12,581 bases of DNA, taken from NCBI GenBank assembly GCA_030152675.1, contig JASLIY010000193.1, forward strand, positions 1-12,581, in the 5' to 3' direction. Made by a program: the position numbers and the translations under genes. Below are positions 1 through 7,465 of the stretch, piece after piece. This DNA comes from Acinetobacter sp. (GTDB lineage: Bacteria; Pseudomonadota; Gammaproteobacteria; Pseudomonadales; Moraxellaceae). Below the pieces are notes generated by a model that was given only the letters and a program-made list of their open reading frames with translations, was not told where the DNA came from and did not search any database. Each line of letters starts with the position of its first letter. Position 1 is the stretch's first letter.

Positions 1-1727
1 CCGGTGATGTTGATACCACGGGAAGTATTTTTATCCACGATCAGGTTCTGTAGATTTAAACGTACCCCACCCGCCACATAGCCACCGGCCTCACCCGCCA
101 CTGTATTCGAAATAAATACTTGATTGAGACCAATCACTGCACCGTCGAGATTCTTAAAGATCGGATTGGCCAAGATCATGCGTACCGTTACAGATTTATC
201 ACTGTCACTGTAGTTGGTCGCACCCGTCGTCCCGATTACATATTGTTGCACGCCAAAATTATCTTTCAGACTGACCGGATCAACCACAGCACACTGATCA
301 GATGTTAACTGATCTGCGTTGGCCATATTGGTGCGAATATCACCATTGGCTTCAATCACAATACTCAGCTTTTCAGGCGGCAAGCTGGTTTGTGTGCCAT
401 AGTCAAAAGTTAAGGTGGCATAGAGTGGGAAGATATATTGCTCACCATTGTGCACGGTATTCGGCGTCAAAAACACTCGACGATCCAAGTAGGCCGCTGG
501 ATTGCTTCTAAAGATATCGATCGAGCCCGTATACTGCTCACCGGCTAAGTTCTGACTCCATTTGCCATACACGCTCGGATCACTAGGGCCTTGTTTAAAG
601 CCAGTGGTAAATTTATACAGTGACTCATTGCCCGCAATGGTGGTGCCATTAAAGAACGTCCCTTGTTCTAGACGCATGCGATCGACCGTGTTGCCCGCAG
701 TCGCCAGCTCCAATGCCTGACCGATTTTTTTAGACAAAGGATTGATCCAGTTTAACTGCGCGTCGGCATTGAGTTTTTTCGGCTGTACTTGGGTAATCAA
801 ATTCATCCGCGAGACATTGGGTACTGCTTCGGTTCCCGTATTCAAAGGCTTGCCAGTCCATTGCAATGCATAGCCCAAGGTCTGCCCCTGACGCGTGGTT
901 AATGAATATAAACTGGCGATGGATTCATTGCCTGAGGCGCTTTTTCCAGTAAAGCCAGCGAGATCGAGATTGGCGCCAGTCATCGATAAAAACTCAGCAA
1001 TGTAAATATTCACATTGGAGAGATTGACCAACTGCTGTGCGACTTGCATGGCGGTTTGTTCATCGATGCGCGAGACATCCAACCAAGGTTTTAGTTTGGC
1101 CTCATAACTGCCATCGGCGAAACTTTTTGCATCCACCGACGCCTCAAGTGTGCTCAATTCATTCTTAAACTGATCGCTGAGATTCACCGGCTGTAGATCA
1201 CCCGCTTGGTCTTGGTTTTGCGCTACCGCAATACTTTGGAAAACACGAACCAGTGCGACCAGAACGCGAAAAGTTTCATCCTCAAGGCTGGCACGCTGCG
1301 CCGGCTTGCCCGTCATCCCCGCAGCAATATCAAGCAGGCTCACCTGTGTCGGTTGCCCCACAGTGTATTTAGGATTCAATGCGCCCAGATCGACCTCTCC
1401 AAGGCTGATTCGTTTATCCGTGGTTGTGCCTTGAATATAAAATTTAGCCGTGTCCTGAATCGCACAGCCACCGGTAACCACGTTCTGGCTCAACTCGGTA
1501 TTAAAGTGGTTATTGTGATCACTTTTACAGTCAAAGTTAATCCCAGACGCGGGATAATCCAACACAAAGGTTTGGCATTGATTTGAGGAAGCCAAACAAC
1601 CATTGGTCGAGGTCACCACACCACTATTTGGATTTTCATTGATGGATGCGCTTTCGCCGCCACATGCGGCCAGTAGTGAAACTAAACTCGTTAAGGCCAA
1701 AGGGCGTATTATTTTTTGCTGTGTCAT
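1..1727 (-). CDS. filF: FilF, large surface-associated lipoprotein (C-terminus cut by window edge)
   Basis: The reading frame is open for 575 codons from an ATG at 1727 to the left edge, so the C-terminus is missing. The N-terminus is a lipoprotein signal: Lys5 and Arg8, a hydrophobic stretch, then the lipobox Leu19-Ala20-Ala21-Cys22. Gly-Gly follows the Cys, with no Asp at +2, which favours outer-membrane sorting. After the Cys comes a Ser/Asn-rich linker with several further cysteines (NGC, NQC, FDC, GGC), then a long Asn/Thr-rich region likely to be beta-rich. The start is supported by AGGAT 11 nt upstream. It is recognised as FilF from its place as the last gene of the fil cluster and from its lipoprotein character; 'pilus assembly' is an inherited label with no pilin or usher domain seen. 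It follows filE by 156 nt with no terminator between, so co-transcription is likely. Its molecular role is unknown; it may be a surface anchor or adhesin for the exported FilA product. Confidence 0.8.
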   Translation of the reverse strand, partial: MTQQKIIRPLALTSLVSLLAACGGESASINENPNSGVVTSTNGCLASSNQCQTFVLDYPASGINFDCKSDHNNHFNTELSQNVVTGGCAIQDTAKFYIQGTTTDKRISLGEVDLGALNPKYTVGQPTQVSLLDIAAGMTGKPAQRASLEDETFRVLVALVRVFQSIAVAQNQDQAGDLQPVNLSDQFKNELSTLEASVDAKSFADGSYEAKLKPWLDVSRIDEQTAMQVAQQLVNLSNVNIYIAEFLSMTGANLDLAGFTGKSASGNESIASLYSLTTRQGQTLGYALQWTGKPLNTGTEAVPNVSRMNLITQVQPKKLNADAQLNWINPLSKKIGQALELATAGNTVDRMRLEQGTFFNGTTIAGNESLYKFTTGFKQGPSDPSVYGKWSQNLAGEQYTGSIDIFRSNPAAYLDRRVFLTPNTVHNGEQYIFPLYATLTFDYGTQTSLPPEKLSIVIEANGDIRTNMANADQLTSDQCAVVDPVSLKDNFGVQQYVIGTTGATNYSDSDKSVTVRMILANPIFKNLDGAVIGLNQVFISNTVAGEAGGYVAGGVRLNLQNLIVDKNTSRGINIT

Positions 1728-1756
1728 GTCTATGGTCTATCCTATTGATTTTAATG

Positions 1757-1840
1757 TCTGAATATTTGTCTTCATGCCTTGATCTCTATCTTCATCTCTG
1801 AATATCTATCTTCAGGCCTTGATCTGTGTGCGATCTGTGT
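1757..1840. repeat. Imperfect 20-bp tandem repeat in the filE-filF spacer
   Basis: The spacer falls into 20-bp blocks at 1761, 1781, 1801 and 1821. Blocks 1761-1780 and 1801-1820 match at 17 of 20 positions. The block at 1781 shares the core CTATCTTCA with the block at 1801. Seen at double period, 1757-1785 and 1797-1825 match at 26 of 29 bases. The last block itself contains GATCTGTGT twice, 11 bp apart. On the filF transcript this lies about 30-110 nt upstream of the start codon. No protein longer than a dozen codons is encoded. Confidence 0.7.
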
Positions 1841-1883
1841 TCGGTGTTGCTGTTGTTGTCTGTGCTTGCCGTGTCGCTGCTGC

Positions 1884-3443
1884 TTATCGGATCACGCTCA
1901 ATTTAAACTGCCCTTGATTGGACAATTGTGAGGCATCGATATCAATCGCGGATGCCAGTGGGGTCACAAACAAATACACCGCATCTTGTGGTTTTTTCAG
2001 CACCCCTTCGAGTGAGGCATACTGAAACTTACTTTCGCCTGACTGCTGATTCTTAAATCCACTCACGCCTTCAATCACACAACCTTGTCGATCCAGAAAA
2101 ACCACCAAGGGCCAGTAATAGGTTGGAATCTTTTGGCGAGAGGCATAGGAGGTAAATAAGATCTCACTGATACTGGCGTCGATCCGTGCCACCTCATAGC
2201 TAAACTGCTCATTGATCGGGGCCACGGGCCAAAAGCCGATATCACGATTTTTACTGCTCAAGGTTTTAGCTTTATCAAGCTTTTTACCCTCAAAACATGT
2301 TTGTTCGAGTGCATCCACCACGTCTTTTTTCGACATGCGCTGATACTCAGGTGCCAAGGCCTTCGGCAAATCCGCCAGTGAATCTTTATTGCGCCATGCG
2401 CCCAAGATCGATGCCGTAATGCCTTTTTCACGTTCTACGGTTTGCATACGATGTGTGCCCGAACCACCGACTTCAGGCATCACATAAAAACGTTTCTTGC
2501 CTTCGAGATTAAACTCACGCTGTTCGAGATACTCCGCATCGACATAGCGTTCACCATCAATTTCAGTAAAGTTCTGTTCTGCAGCAGGATCGACTGCGGT
2601 CCTGTTTGATCGCGTACTGGGCGTGGCACTCCGGATCACATACCGCTGCTCTTTCTCCGCGGCAAAATCCGTCTGCGCTGAGGCGACCTGACTCATCTCA
2701 CTGCTATTTTGCGGCTGTAACACGGACAACGGCGTGCGACGTGGCACGGCGATGGGTGCAGTCGCGGCGATGGCAGGCTGTGAATGCTGCGGTACTTTTT
2801 CTACACTGGGCGGAAGGACTGGTTTTGATGCCACAGGCTGTGCCTGTATTTCTGCTGATTCAGTGGACTGTCGCGGCGCAACGACTGTGCGACCAACAGA
2901 CGTATTGGCTTGAGATTCAGCCTGTTGCTGCGTCGCTGGCGCTGCAGTGTTTTGGGCTGGCGCTCGTGTTGTTTTTGGTGGCGCTTGCCGTGCTGGTTGT
3001 GGTGGCGCTTGCATCTGTACCGGTGCTGATGGCACCAGAACCTGCGGTGGTTGCTGTGGCTGAGCTTGAATGACCTGCGCTACAGGCGCTTGAACTTGGC
3101 GCGATGGCTGCTGCACCGAGTCTTGGGTCATCTTCGCTTGGGAATTGGCCTGCGCGCTGGGCGCTCGCAGCGGTTGTTGCACTTGAGGTGCTGTGGGTTG
3201 CGCTGTCGGTTGTGGCTGTGTTGGTCGCTCTGCTGTCTGTGCTGCTGAGGCAGCTGGTTGCACTGTGGCTTGCGGTGTCTGCTGCTTTTTCACAGCCTGC
3301 TTTTGTTGTACCACAATCGGATGCCCATCCGGTCCAATAATCGTATAAAAGTACGCAGCAACAGGCACAGAAAAGCTCACCAAACTCAGTAGCGTGAGCC
3401 CGCGCAAACTGCGCTTCAGCAGATCAAGATTGTTCAAAGACAT
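1884..3443 (-). CDS. filE: FilE, exported protein with Pro/Gln/Ala-rich linker and MalM-like C-terminal domain
   Basis: This encodes 519 residues. The start chosen is the ATG at 3443 because AGGAG lies 7 nt upstream, overlapping the filD stop codon. A longer frame from 3524 would run 71 nt into filD and put 27 non-signal residues in front. Residues 1-30 form a signal peptide (Lys10, Arg11, Arg14, hydrophobic core, Val-Ala-Ala before Tyr31). Residues 31-45 (YFYTIIGPDGHPIVV) resemble the small DUF4124-like motif. About residues 46-250 are low complexity, very rich in Gln, Pro and Ala, like a periplasm-spanning linker. A folded region begins near 285, with two cysteines at 383 and 455 that could form a disulfide. 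Residues about 405-500 read like MalM of the maltose operon, including a Leu-Glu-Gly-Val stretch. It sits 10 nt after filD and is clearly in the same operon. Function is unknown; envelope bridging or scaffolding is my inference. Confidence 0.8.
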   Translation of the reverse strand: MSLNNLDLLKRSLRGLTLLSLVSFSVPVAAYFYTIIGPDGHPIVVQQKQAVKKQQTPQATVQPAASAAQTAERPTQPQPTAQPTAPQVQQPLRAPSAQANSQAKMTQDSVQQPSRQVQAPVAQVIQAQPQQPPQVLVPSAPVQMQAPPQPARQAPPKTTRAPAQNTAAPATQQQAESQANTSVGRTVVAPRQSTESAEIQAQPVASKPVLPPSVEKVPQHSQPAIAATAPIAVPRRTPLSVLQPQNSSEMSQVASAQTDFAAEKEQRYVIRSATPSTRSNRTAVDPAAEQNFTEIDGERYVDAEYLEQREFNLEGKKRFYVMPEVGGSGTHRMQTVEREKGITASILGAWRNKDSLADLPKALAPEYQRMSKKDVVDALEQTCFEGKKLDKAKTLSSKNRDIGFWPVAPINEQFSYEVARIDASISEILFTSYASRQKIPTYYWPLVVFLDRQGCVIEGVSGFKNQQSGESKFQYASLEGVLKKPQDAVYLFVTPLASAIDIDASQLSNQGQFKLSVIR

Positions 3444-3453
3444 GCCCGCTCTC

Positions 3454-5118
3454 CTACCATCTCTTTCTATAGTTGAGACCCAAAATCGTGACTTTGGTGT
3501 TGGTCTTGATATTGAGGCCGGCATAAGGATTCAATAACAAATTATCCACGCCGTTTTTATTGGCCATATCACTGGTATTGGCAGGAATATTATCGCGGCT
3601 TCTCAAGAAGCCCACAGACAAGTCAATATCGGTGTTTTCATCCCAACGATAGCCCAGACCTAGGCCAAATAACTGCGCATTATTGATCGGAATCATCGGA
3701 TTACGTTTGTTATCTGGAATAGAACTGGTCCGTGGTTCATAGCCGGCACGCAGTTTTAAACGATCGGTTGCGCTATATTCTAGACCCACACCCCAGTTCC
3801 ACGGCGAACTAAAACCCAGTGGCAAAGATAAACTATTGTCTGTGACGTCATTGGACAATAGCTTGGCGATTTGCAGCGCGGTGATCTGGCGATCAAATTC
3901 AAATTTGAACTTTTCCCAAGCCTTAAAGTCAGTCCAGCCCACATCGACATTGACCTGTAATTTGGGTAGGACTTTATATTTGATCCCGGCTTGCACGTGA
4001 GCAGGATATTCCAAATCCATCGACATCAAACCAGACTCTGTGGCTGGCATATCACTCGGAAAACCAAGCAGTGCCGCCAAGATCTGACCGGTCGCAGAGG
4101 AGTTGAGGCCTTTGATCAACTCACGGGGCGCATTGGCATTGTCAATAAAGTAGTTGCCTTTCAGACGCATCTTGGAAGCACTTTGATACACCACCCCCAA
4201 ACCAAAGTCATCGGTCGGTTCCCACAGTACCCCAAGGTTAAAGCTAGGAGTCAAACTCTGCTCCATCGAGACCTGCATTTGACCAAATTTACCAAATGGA
4301 TTCATGCCCTCATTGGCATTACACATCCCAAATAAAATCAAATCCGTCACGATATTGGAGTTGCCACGAAACGGTGCACAGATCGACTCATCCACCATCC
4401 GCAGTACCCCGATCATCTCATTGGGAAAACGCAGATCGGTTTTTAAAGCCACCGCTTGATAGGACATGCCCACAGAGGCACCAATCGACAGTTCATCGTT
4501 GACTTCCAAGGCAATCGACGGTGATAAATACGTGATCCGCTCAATCGCCACCTGCTGACCCATAAAGTTACCTGGATTACCATCACTCGAACCAAAACCC
4601 GCCACCATCGGCGCATAGACTGCTGTGGCATAAGTCAGTTTAGAGCCCGGTGGGTTATAGGAAATCCCGCCTGCTGGCGCGATCACCGGCCACCCTTCTC
4701 CAAGGTCAATCACTTTTTTCAGAAACGGGATATATAAACTGGCATGTTCCACATCGCCACGTACCGAACCTTTATAATCCGTACATAGGCCAGAAGGATT
4801 ATCTGGACGGTCATTACAGATCAATGGATCATCTGAATAGCCAAATACGTTATAGCCAGCCGGTGCTGAAAATTCTTTTTGAATATCGAAGTTGGCCACG
4901 ATGCCCTGCACATCGGTTTGCAGCCCTTTGAGCTTGGTCAAGCCGGCAGGGTTAAAATGCACCGCACTAATCCCCGGCGGATCAGCCGTCACCGCATTGC
5001 CCATGGTCAAAGAGCGAATGTCCACCGACAAATTTAAACCCAACTGCGCCAAAGCACTGCTGCTTGTTCCCGCGACGATCAGCGCGGTGATTAAGGGGCG
5101 TAAACGTAGGTACTGCAT
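3454..5118 (-). CDS. filD: FilD, FadL-family outer-membrane transport protein
   Basis: This encodes 554 residues. The N-terminus is a clear signal peptide (Arg5, Arg7, hydrophobic core, Ser-Ala-Leu-Ala before Gln25). The mature start has the FadL/OmpP1-type hatch region, including VHFNPAGLTKLKG with the family Asn-Pro-Ala motif. The rest is a succession of amphipathic strands, as expected of a 14-strand barrel, with phrases such as GVGLEYSATDRLKLRAGYEP. It ends in Trp, fitting an outer-membrane barrel C-terminus. FadL proteins pass long-chain fatty acids or other hydrophobic molecules across the outer membrane by lateral opening; the ligand here is unknown. At 554 residues it is longer than E. 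coli FadL, with long loops. The start is supported by GGGAG 7 nt upstream, directly after the filC stop. The gaps to filC (12 nt) and filE (10 nt) indicate translational coupling. The family call is firm; the role in the fil cluster is inferred. Confidence 0.88.
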   Translation of the reverse strand: MQYLRLRPLITALIVAGTSSSALAQLGLNLSVDIRSLTMGNAVTADPPGISAVHFNPAGLTKLKGLQTDVQGIVANFDIQKEFSAPAGYNVFGYSDDPLICNDRPDNPSGLCTDYKGSVRGDVEHASLYIPFLKKVIDLGEGWPVIAPAGGISYNPPGSKLTYATAVYAPMVAGFGSSDGNPGNFMGQQVAIERITYLSPSIALEVNDELSIGASVGMSYQAVALKTDLRFPNEMIGVLRMVDESICAPFRGNSNIVTDLILFGMCNANEGMNPFGKFGQMQVSMEQSLTPSFNLGVLWEPTDDFGLGVVYQSASKMRLKGNYFIDNANAPRELIKGLNSSATGQILAALLGFPSDMPATESGLMSMDLEYPAHVQAGIKYKVLPKLQVNVDVGWTDFKAWEKFKFEFDRQITALQIAKLLSNDVTDNSLSLPLGFSSPWNWGVGLEYSATDRLKLRAGYEPRTSSIPDNKRNPMIPINNAQLFGLGLGYRWDENTDIDLSVGFLRSRDNIPANTSDMANKNGVDNLLLNPYAGLNIKTNTKVTILGLNYRKRW

Positions 5119-5130
5119 AGCAGTTCTCCC

Positions 5131-6318
5131 TTATTTAGGCTTCTTCTTCACTAAGCCGAGAATATCGAGTGGAAATGACAGTCCTAGGGACACATCTGGT
5201 GAATCTTCGGTCAAGCCGATGCCCAAGGTGCCATTGACAATCGTTTCAGGAGATACACGCACCCCCAAAGCCACGGAGAACATGGCACTGGTCTGATCTG
5301 CTGCGTTAAATTTTTCACCATTTTGATAGGTGAATGAGGTATTGGTATTAAAGGTTTGCTGATAAGACATGGTCATCGAGACATCGTAGTTAAACGAATA
5401 AGCAAAGCCGAATGAGAAGCCGCCGGTGATCCCAGGATCAAATTCTTCTAATATTCGATTGCCGCTATCGCCCCCCCCACGGATTTGATTTAGACCTGTT
5501 TCTTTAAAGCCATAGTTGGCCGAAGCCGAAGCAAATAACACCACTGGATCAATATATTTACGTGTACTGGCACCAATACCGACCGAGTAATAGCCCTTAC
5601 CGGTAGAAAGATCGTTCAAGGGATCAATTTCATATGGGCTGTCACCGGTTTTGGTCGACACATTACCAAATAAAATCAAGGGTAAGCGCCCCGGCTTCAA
5701 CTCAAAGGGTTCCCAACGTGCCCCAAAGCCAATATCGCCGAGACCGGCAGTGCTTCGATCTTTCATGGTTTCAGACTTGGCCACCAAGGGGATGGAAGCC
5801 GTTAAAGTCAGGTTGTCGCGTAGACCATATTGCCCAGTAAAGGTATTGGTGATGGTATGGTTGGCATCCTCATCCACGCGCAACTGAAACAACGCACCTT
5901 GATCCATGGCCGCGTTGATTTGAGTATCACGATAGTAGGAGTAGTCCAAGTCATAATAAGTGGAAATTTCACCTCGTTTAATCAACGAGTATTGACGCTC
6001 ATTTGAAGTAAATACTTCTTGTAAATTGGTTTCTTGGGTCGCATCACCCTCTTTTTTCTGCAAGGCTTCTGCGGCCTGTTGTCCTTGGTTCGCCACGGCG
6101 ACGGGTGCTGGCGATGCTTGCTCTGCTTGCGCTTGTTCGGCATCTAACACGGCGCTTGTCTGCTGCGCTTCGATGTGCGTTTGTTGTGCAACGGATGGCG
6201 TTGGAACCACGTCACTTGCTTGATGTGCTGAGCTGACTGGCTCTTGTGCATGTACGATGCCCATCAATGACAAAATACTGATGCTGAGCAAGCTTCGTTT
6301 CATCCATTGATTTCTCAT
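5131..6318 (-). CDS. filC: FilC, outer-membrane beta-barrel of the meta-pathway transporter/FapF-like type
   Basis: This encodes 395 residues. Residues 1-24 are a signal peptide ending His-Ala before Gln25. Residues 25-98 are rich in Gln, Ala and Glu and likely helical, possibly coiled coil. Near 99-130 comes a plug-like segment (NLQEVFTSNERQYSLIKRG) running into the first strand, YYDLDYSYYRD. Residues 110-390 are alternating amphipathic strands with short turns, typical of a 12-strand barrel of the Phenol_MetA_deg/transporter family. The C-terminus ends in a Lys-rich tail instead of an aromatic residue, slightly unusual for a barrel. From memory, the order of helical region, plug-like segment and barrel matches FapF, the exporter of Pseudomonas amyloid. 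AAGGA lies 5 nt before the ATG and supports this start over Met6. filB ends 51 nt upstream. I infer an export channel for FilA; barrel and location are firm, substrate is not. Confidence 0.8.
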   Translation of the reverse strand: MRNQWMKRSLLSISILSLMGIVHAQEPVSSAHQASDVVPTPSVAQQTHIEAQQTSAVLDAEQAQAEQASPAPVAVANQGQQAAEALQKKEGDATQETNLQEVFTSNERQYSLIKRGEISTYYDLDYSYYRDTQINAAMDQGALFQLRVDEDANHTITNTFTGQYGLRDNLTLTASIPLVAKSETMKDRSTAGLGDIGFGARWEPFELKPGRLPLILFGNVSTKTGDSPYEIDPLNDLSTGKGYYSVGIGASTRKYIDPVVLFASASANYGFKETGLNQIRGGGDSGNRILEEFDPGITGGFSFGFAYSFNYDVSMTMSYQQTFNTNTSFTYQNGEKFNAADQTSAMFSVALGVRVSPETIVNGTLGIGLTEDSPDVSLGLSFPLDILGLVKKKPK

Positions 6319-6369
6319 AATGTTCCTTCCAAAGTCTGATTTTTTAATTGGGTAAAGCAGTTCGTTGAT

Positions 6370-7203
6370 TTATTTACGTTTATAGTAAAGTCGCATATAG
6401 GTTCGCGTGGCCTGATTATAAGTATTTGAATTTGGGTCTTTATCAATCACCAAACGCATGGTCGACGCCTTGTCAGCGATCTTATTCATATAATCTGTTG
6501 AGAATTGCACATCGACAAAAGCGTGTCGGTTGACCGTGGCATCTTCGACATGTCTTAAGTCCGAGTCTTGTAGTGCCAATAGATTTTTTTGCTGTTCTTT
6601 GGGCACTTGAATCAGAAATAAAGTATTGTTTTCCCAGATTTGTTTAAATCTTTCTTCATCAAAGCTGATATTGCCGAGCGCGGGGTCCGCCACATAGACG
6701 CGACCATCTTTATAGGCTTTATAAACCACAAAATGTTTAAATCCGGCATAGGTAATCGGCACGATGGCAGGTTGATCTTGTTTGATCAGATCGGAAAATT
6801 CCCCACGATAGCCCCCACTCTCAAAACCAATCGCGGTCACGAAGCGCTTCATATCCAGCAATGAGAAGCTGCGGCGTTCTACGATGCGTTCATATTCGCC
6901 AAAACGTAATAAGCCTTCCATGGTTTGTAATTCATTCAGTTGCGTACCGACATGTCCATTCAGTAAGGTGGTAAGCGCTGCAGAGCCACAACTATAATCG
7001 TAGGCCTGACGAACAATGCCCTTAAATTGGCTTTCCACAGCAGGTTGAATACTGACCACTTCACGGTGGTTGCGGCTAAAGGACTGATCACGTGGATCAG
7101 CAAGCTCTGAGTAATACACGGCGTCAGCGGGTTTAGGTTTTACATCGAGCGCGTGACTGGCAAAGTAATAAATCAATGCCGAACCTAAAGTAATTTCAAT
7201 CAT
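6370..7203 (-). CDS. filB: FilB, exported C39-family (papain-like) cysteine peptidase
   Basis: This encodes 277 residues. The C39 catalytic set is intact: Gln66 as oxyanion residue, Cys72 in YDYSCGSAALTTLL, His157 in FKHFVVYKAY, and Asp173 in VYVADPALG. Cys72 is the only cysteine in the protein. The C39 domain covers about residues 55-200, and a further 75-residue C-terminal extension of unknown fold follows. Residues 1-18 look like a weak signal peptide (LGSALIYYFASHA, then cleavage after Ala18), but the n-region has no positive charge and contains Glu3. There is no ABC-transporter part, so this is not a bacteriocin ABC exporter; stand-alone C39 proteins such as FapD occur in surface-fibre export operons. 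The likely role is trimming FilA or another exported protein in the periplasm. The ATG at 7203 has only an A-run upstream and no Shine-Dalgarno; in-frame stops precede it directly. Confidence 0.82.
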   Translation of the reverse strand: MIEITLGSALIYYFASHALDVKPKPADAVYYSELADPRDQSFSRNHREVVSIQPAVESQFKGIVRQAYDYSCGSAALTTLLNGHVGTQLNELQTMEGLLRFGEYERIVERRSFSLLDMKRFVTAIGFESGGYRGEFSDLIKQDQPAIVPITYAGFKHFVVYKAYKDGRVYVADPALGNISFDEERFKQIWENNTLFLIQVPKEQQKNLLALQDSDLRHVEDATVNRHAFVDVQFSTDYMNKIADKASTMRLVIDKDPNSNTYNQATRTYMRLYYKRK

Positions 7204-7225
7204 ATTTTTTTACTATTCAAGTGTC

Positions 7226-7239
7226 GGCAATCAATTGCC
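7226..7239. promoter_or_regulatory. Short inverted repeat 23 nt upstream of filB
   Basis: GGCAAT and ATTGCC form perfect 6-bp arms with a 2-bp spacer, ending 22 nt from the filB start codon. With only two bases between arms it would be a poor RNA hairpin, so a protein-binding site is more likely than an RNA switch. No match to a known operator is recognised. Confidence 0.35.
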
Positions 7240-7302
7240 TAATTTCGACGTTGTTTTAGAGTAATCACTCCAATCATACATTACAAAAAAAGACATGGGT
7301 CT

Positions 7303-7319
7303 ACTATTTTTTAAATAGT
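7303..7319. promoter_or_regulatory. AT-rich perfect palindrome in filB leader, possible operator
   Basis: ACTATTT and AAATAGT are perfect 7-bp arms around a 3-bp spacer. The site would sit just downstream of the transcription start predicted from the candidate filB promoter at 7338-7366, a position where a repressor could block initiation or early elongation. AT-rich DNA makes chance palindromes more likely, so this is a candidate only. Confidence 0.35.
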
Positions 7320-7337
7320 GCCAAGTTTACTAAGATT

Positions 7338-7366
7338 ATTTTGTATTTAACTTTGTTGACGCTCAA
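7338..7366 (-). promoter_or_regulatory. Candidate sigma70 promoter for filB-filF
   Basis: On the minus strand, TTGAGC (7361-7366) and CAAAAT (7338-7343) are separated by 17 bp, each matching 4 of 6 consensus bases. It lies downstream of the filA terminator and would give a leader of roughly 130 nt before filB. It is the best-spaced pair I found here, but both boxes are weak, and the operon could also be reached by read-through from filA. Confidence 0.3.
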
Positions 7367-7412
7367 TATTGCAGCGATTTAGCAGGGTGCATCAAACATA
7401 CAAAATCATTTG

Positions 7413-7439
7413 AAAATAAAAACGCGTGATCAACACGCG
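7413..7439 (-). terminator. Intrinsic terminator after filA
   Basis: On the filA transcript, CGCGTG pairs perfectly with CACGCG around a 5-nt loop (7423-7439). It is followed at once by TTTTTATTTT, and lies 26 nt after the filA stop codon. This is a standard rho-independent terminator between filA and filB and implies that filA mRNA is made in excess of the filB-F mRNA. The flanking A-run also gives a short U-tract on the other strand, but no gene reads into it from that side. Confidence 0.8.
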
Positions 7440-7465
7440 CTTTTATCAAAGATCAAATAACCTGA

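Noticed and set aside
120..511. Short plus-strand frames within 1-1586
   Set aside because: They lie antisense to the continuous filF reading frame, which has a lipoprotein signal and a ribosome site, and they show no coding features of their own.
2606..3340. Three overlapping plus-strand frames of 65-155 codons opposite filE
   Set aside because: They are the antisense of the Gln/Pro/Ala-rich filE linker, whose codon bias keeps the other strand free of stops; they have Leu/Val/Ala-rich nonsense composition and no ribosome sites.
3444..3524. Longer filE starting inside filD at 3524
   Set aside because: The added 27 residues are charged and do not fit before a signal peptide, while the ATG at 3443 has AGGAG at ideal spacing and gives a clean signal sequence.
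7231..7296. A 21-codon frame between filA and filB on the minus strand
   Set aside because: No Shine-Dalgarno, no recognisable sequence features, and it ends 27 nt before filB without overlap; kept only as a remark on the leader.
7306..7324. Possible sigma54 site (TGGCAC) upstream of filB
   Set aside because: The -24-like half is present on the minus strand but the required GC of the -12 half is missing; an A-run follows instead.
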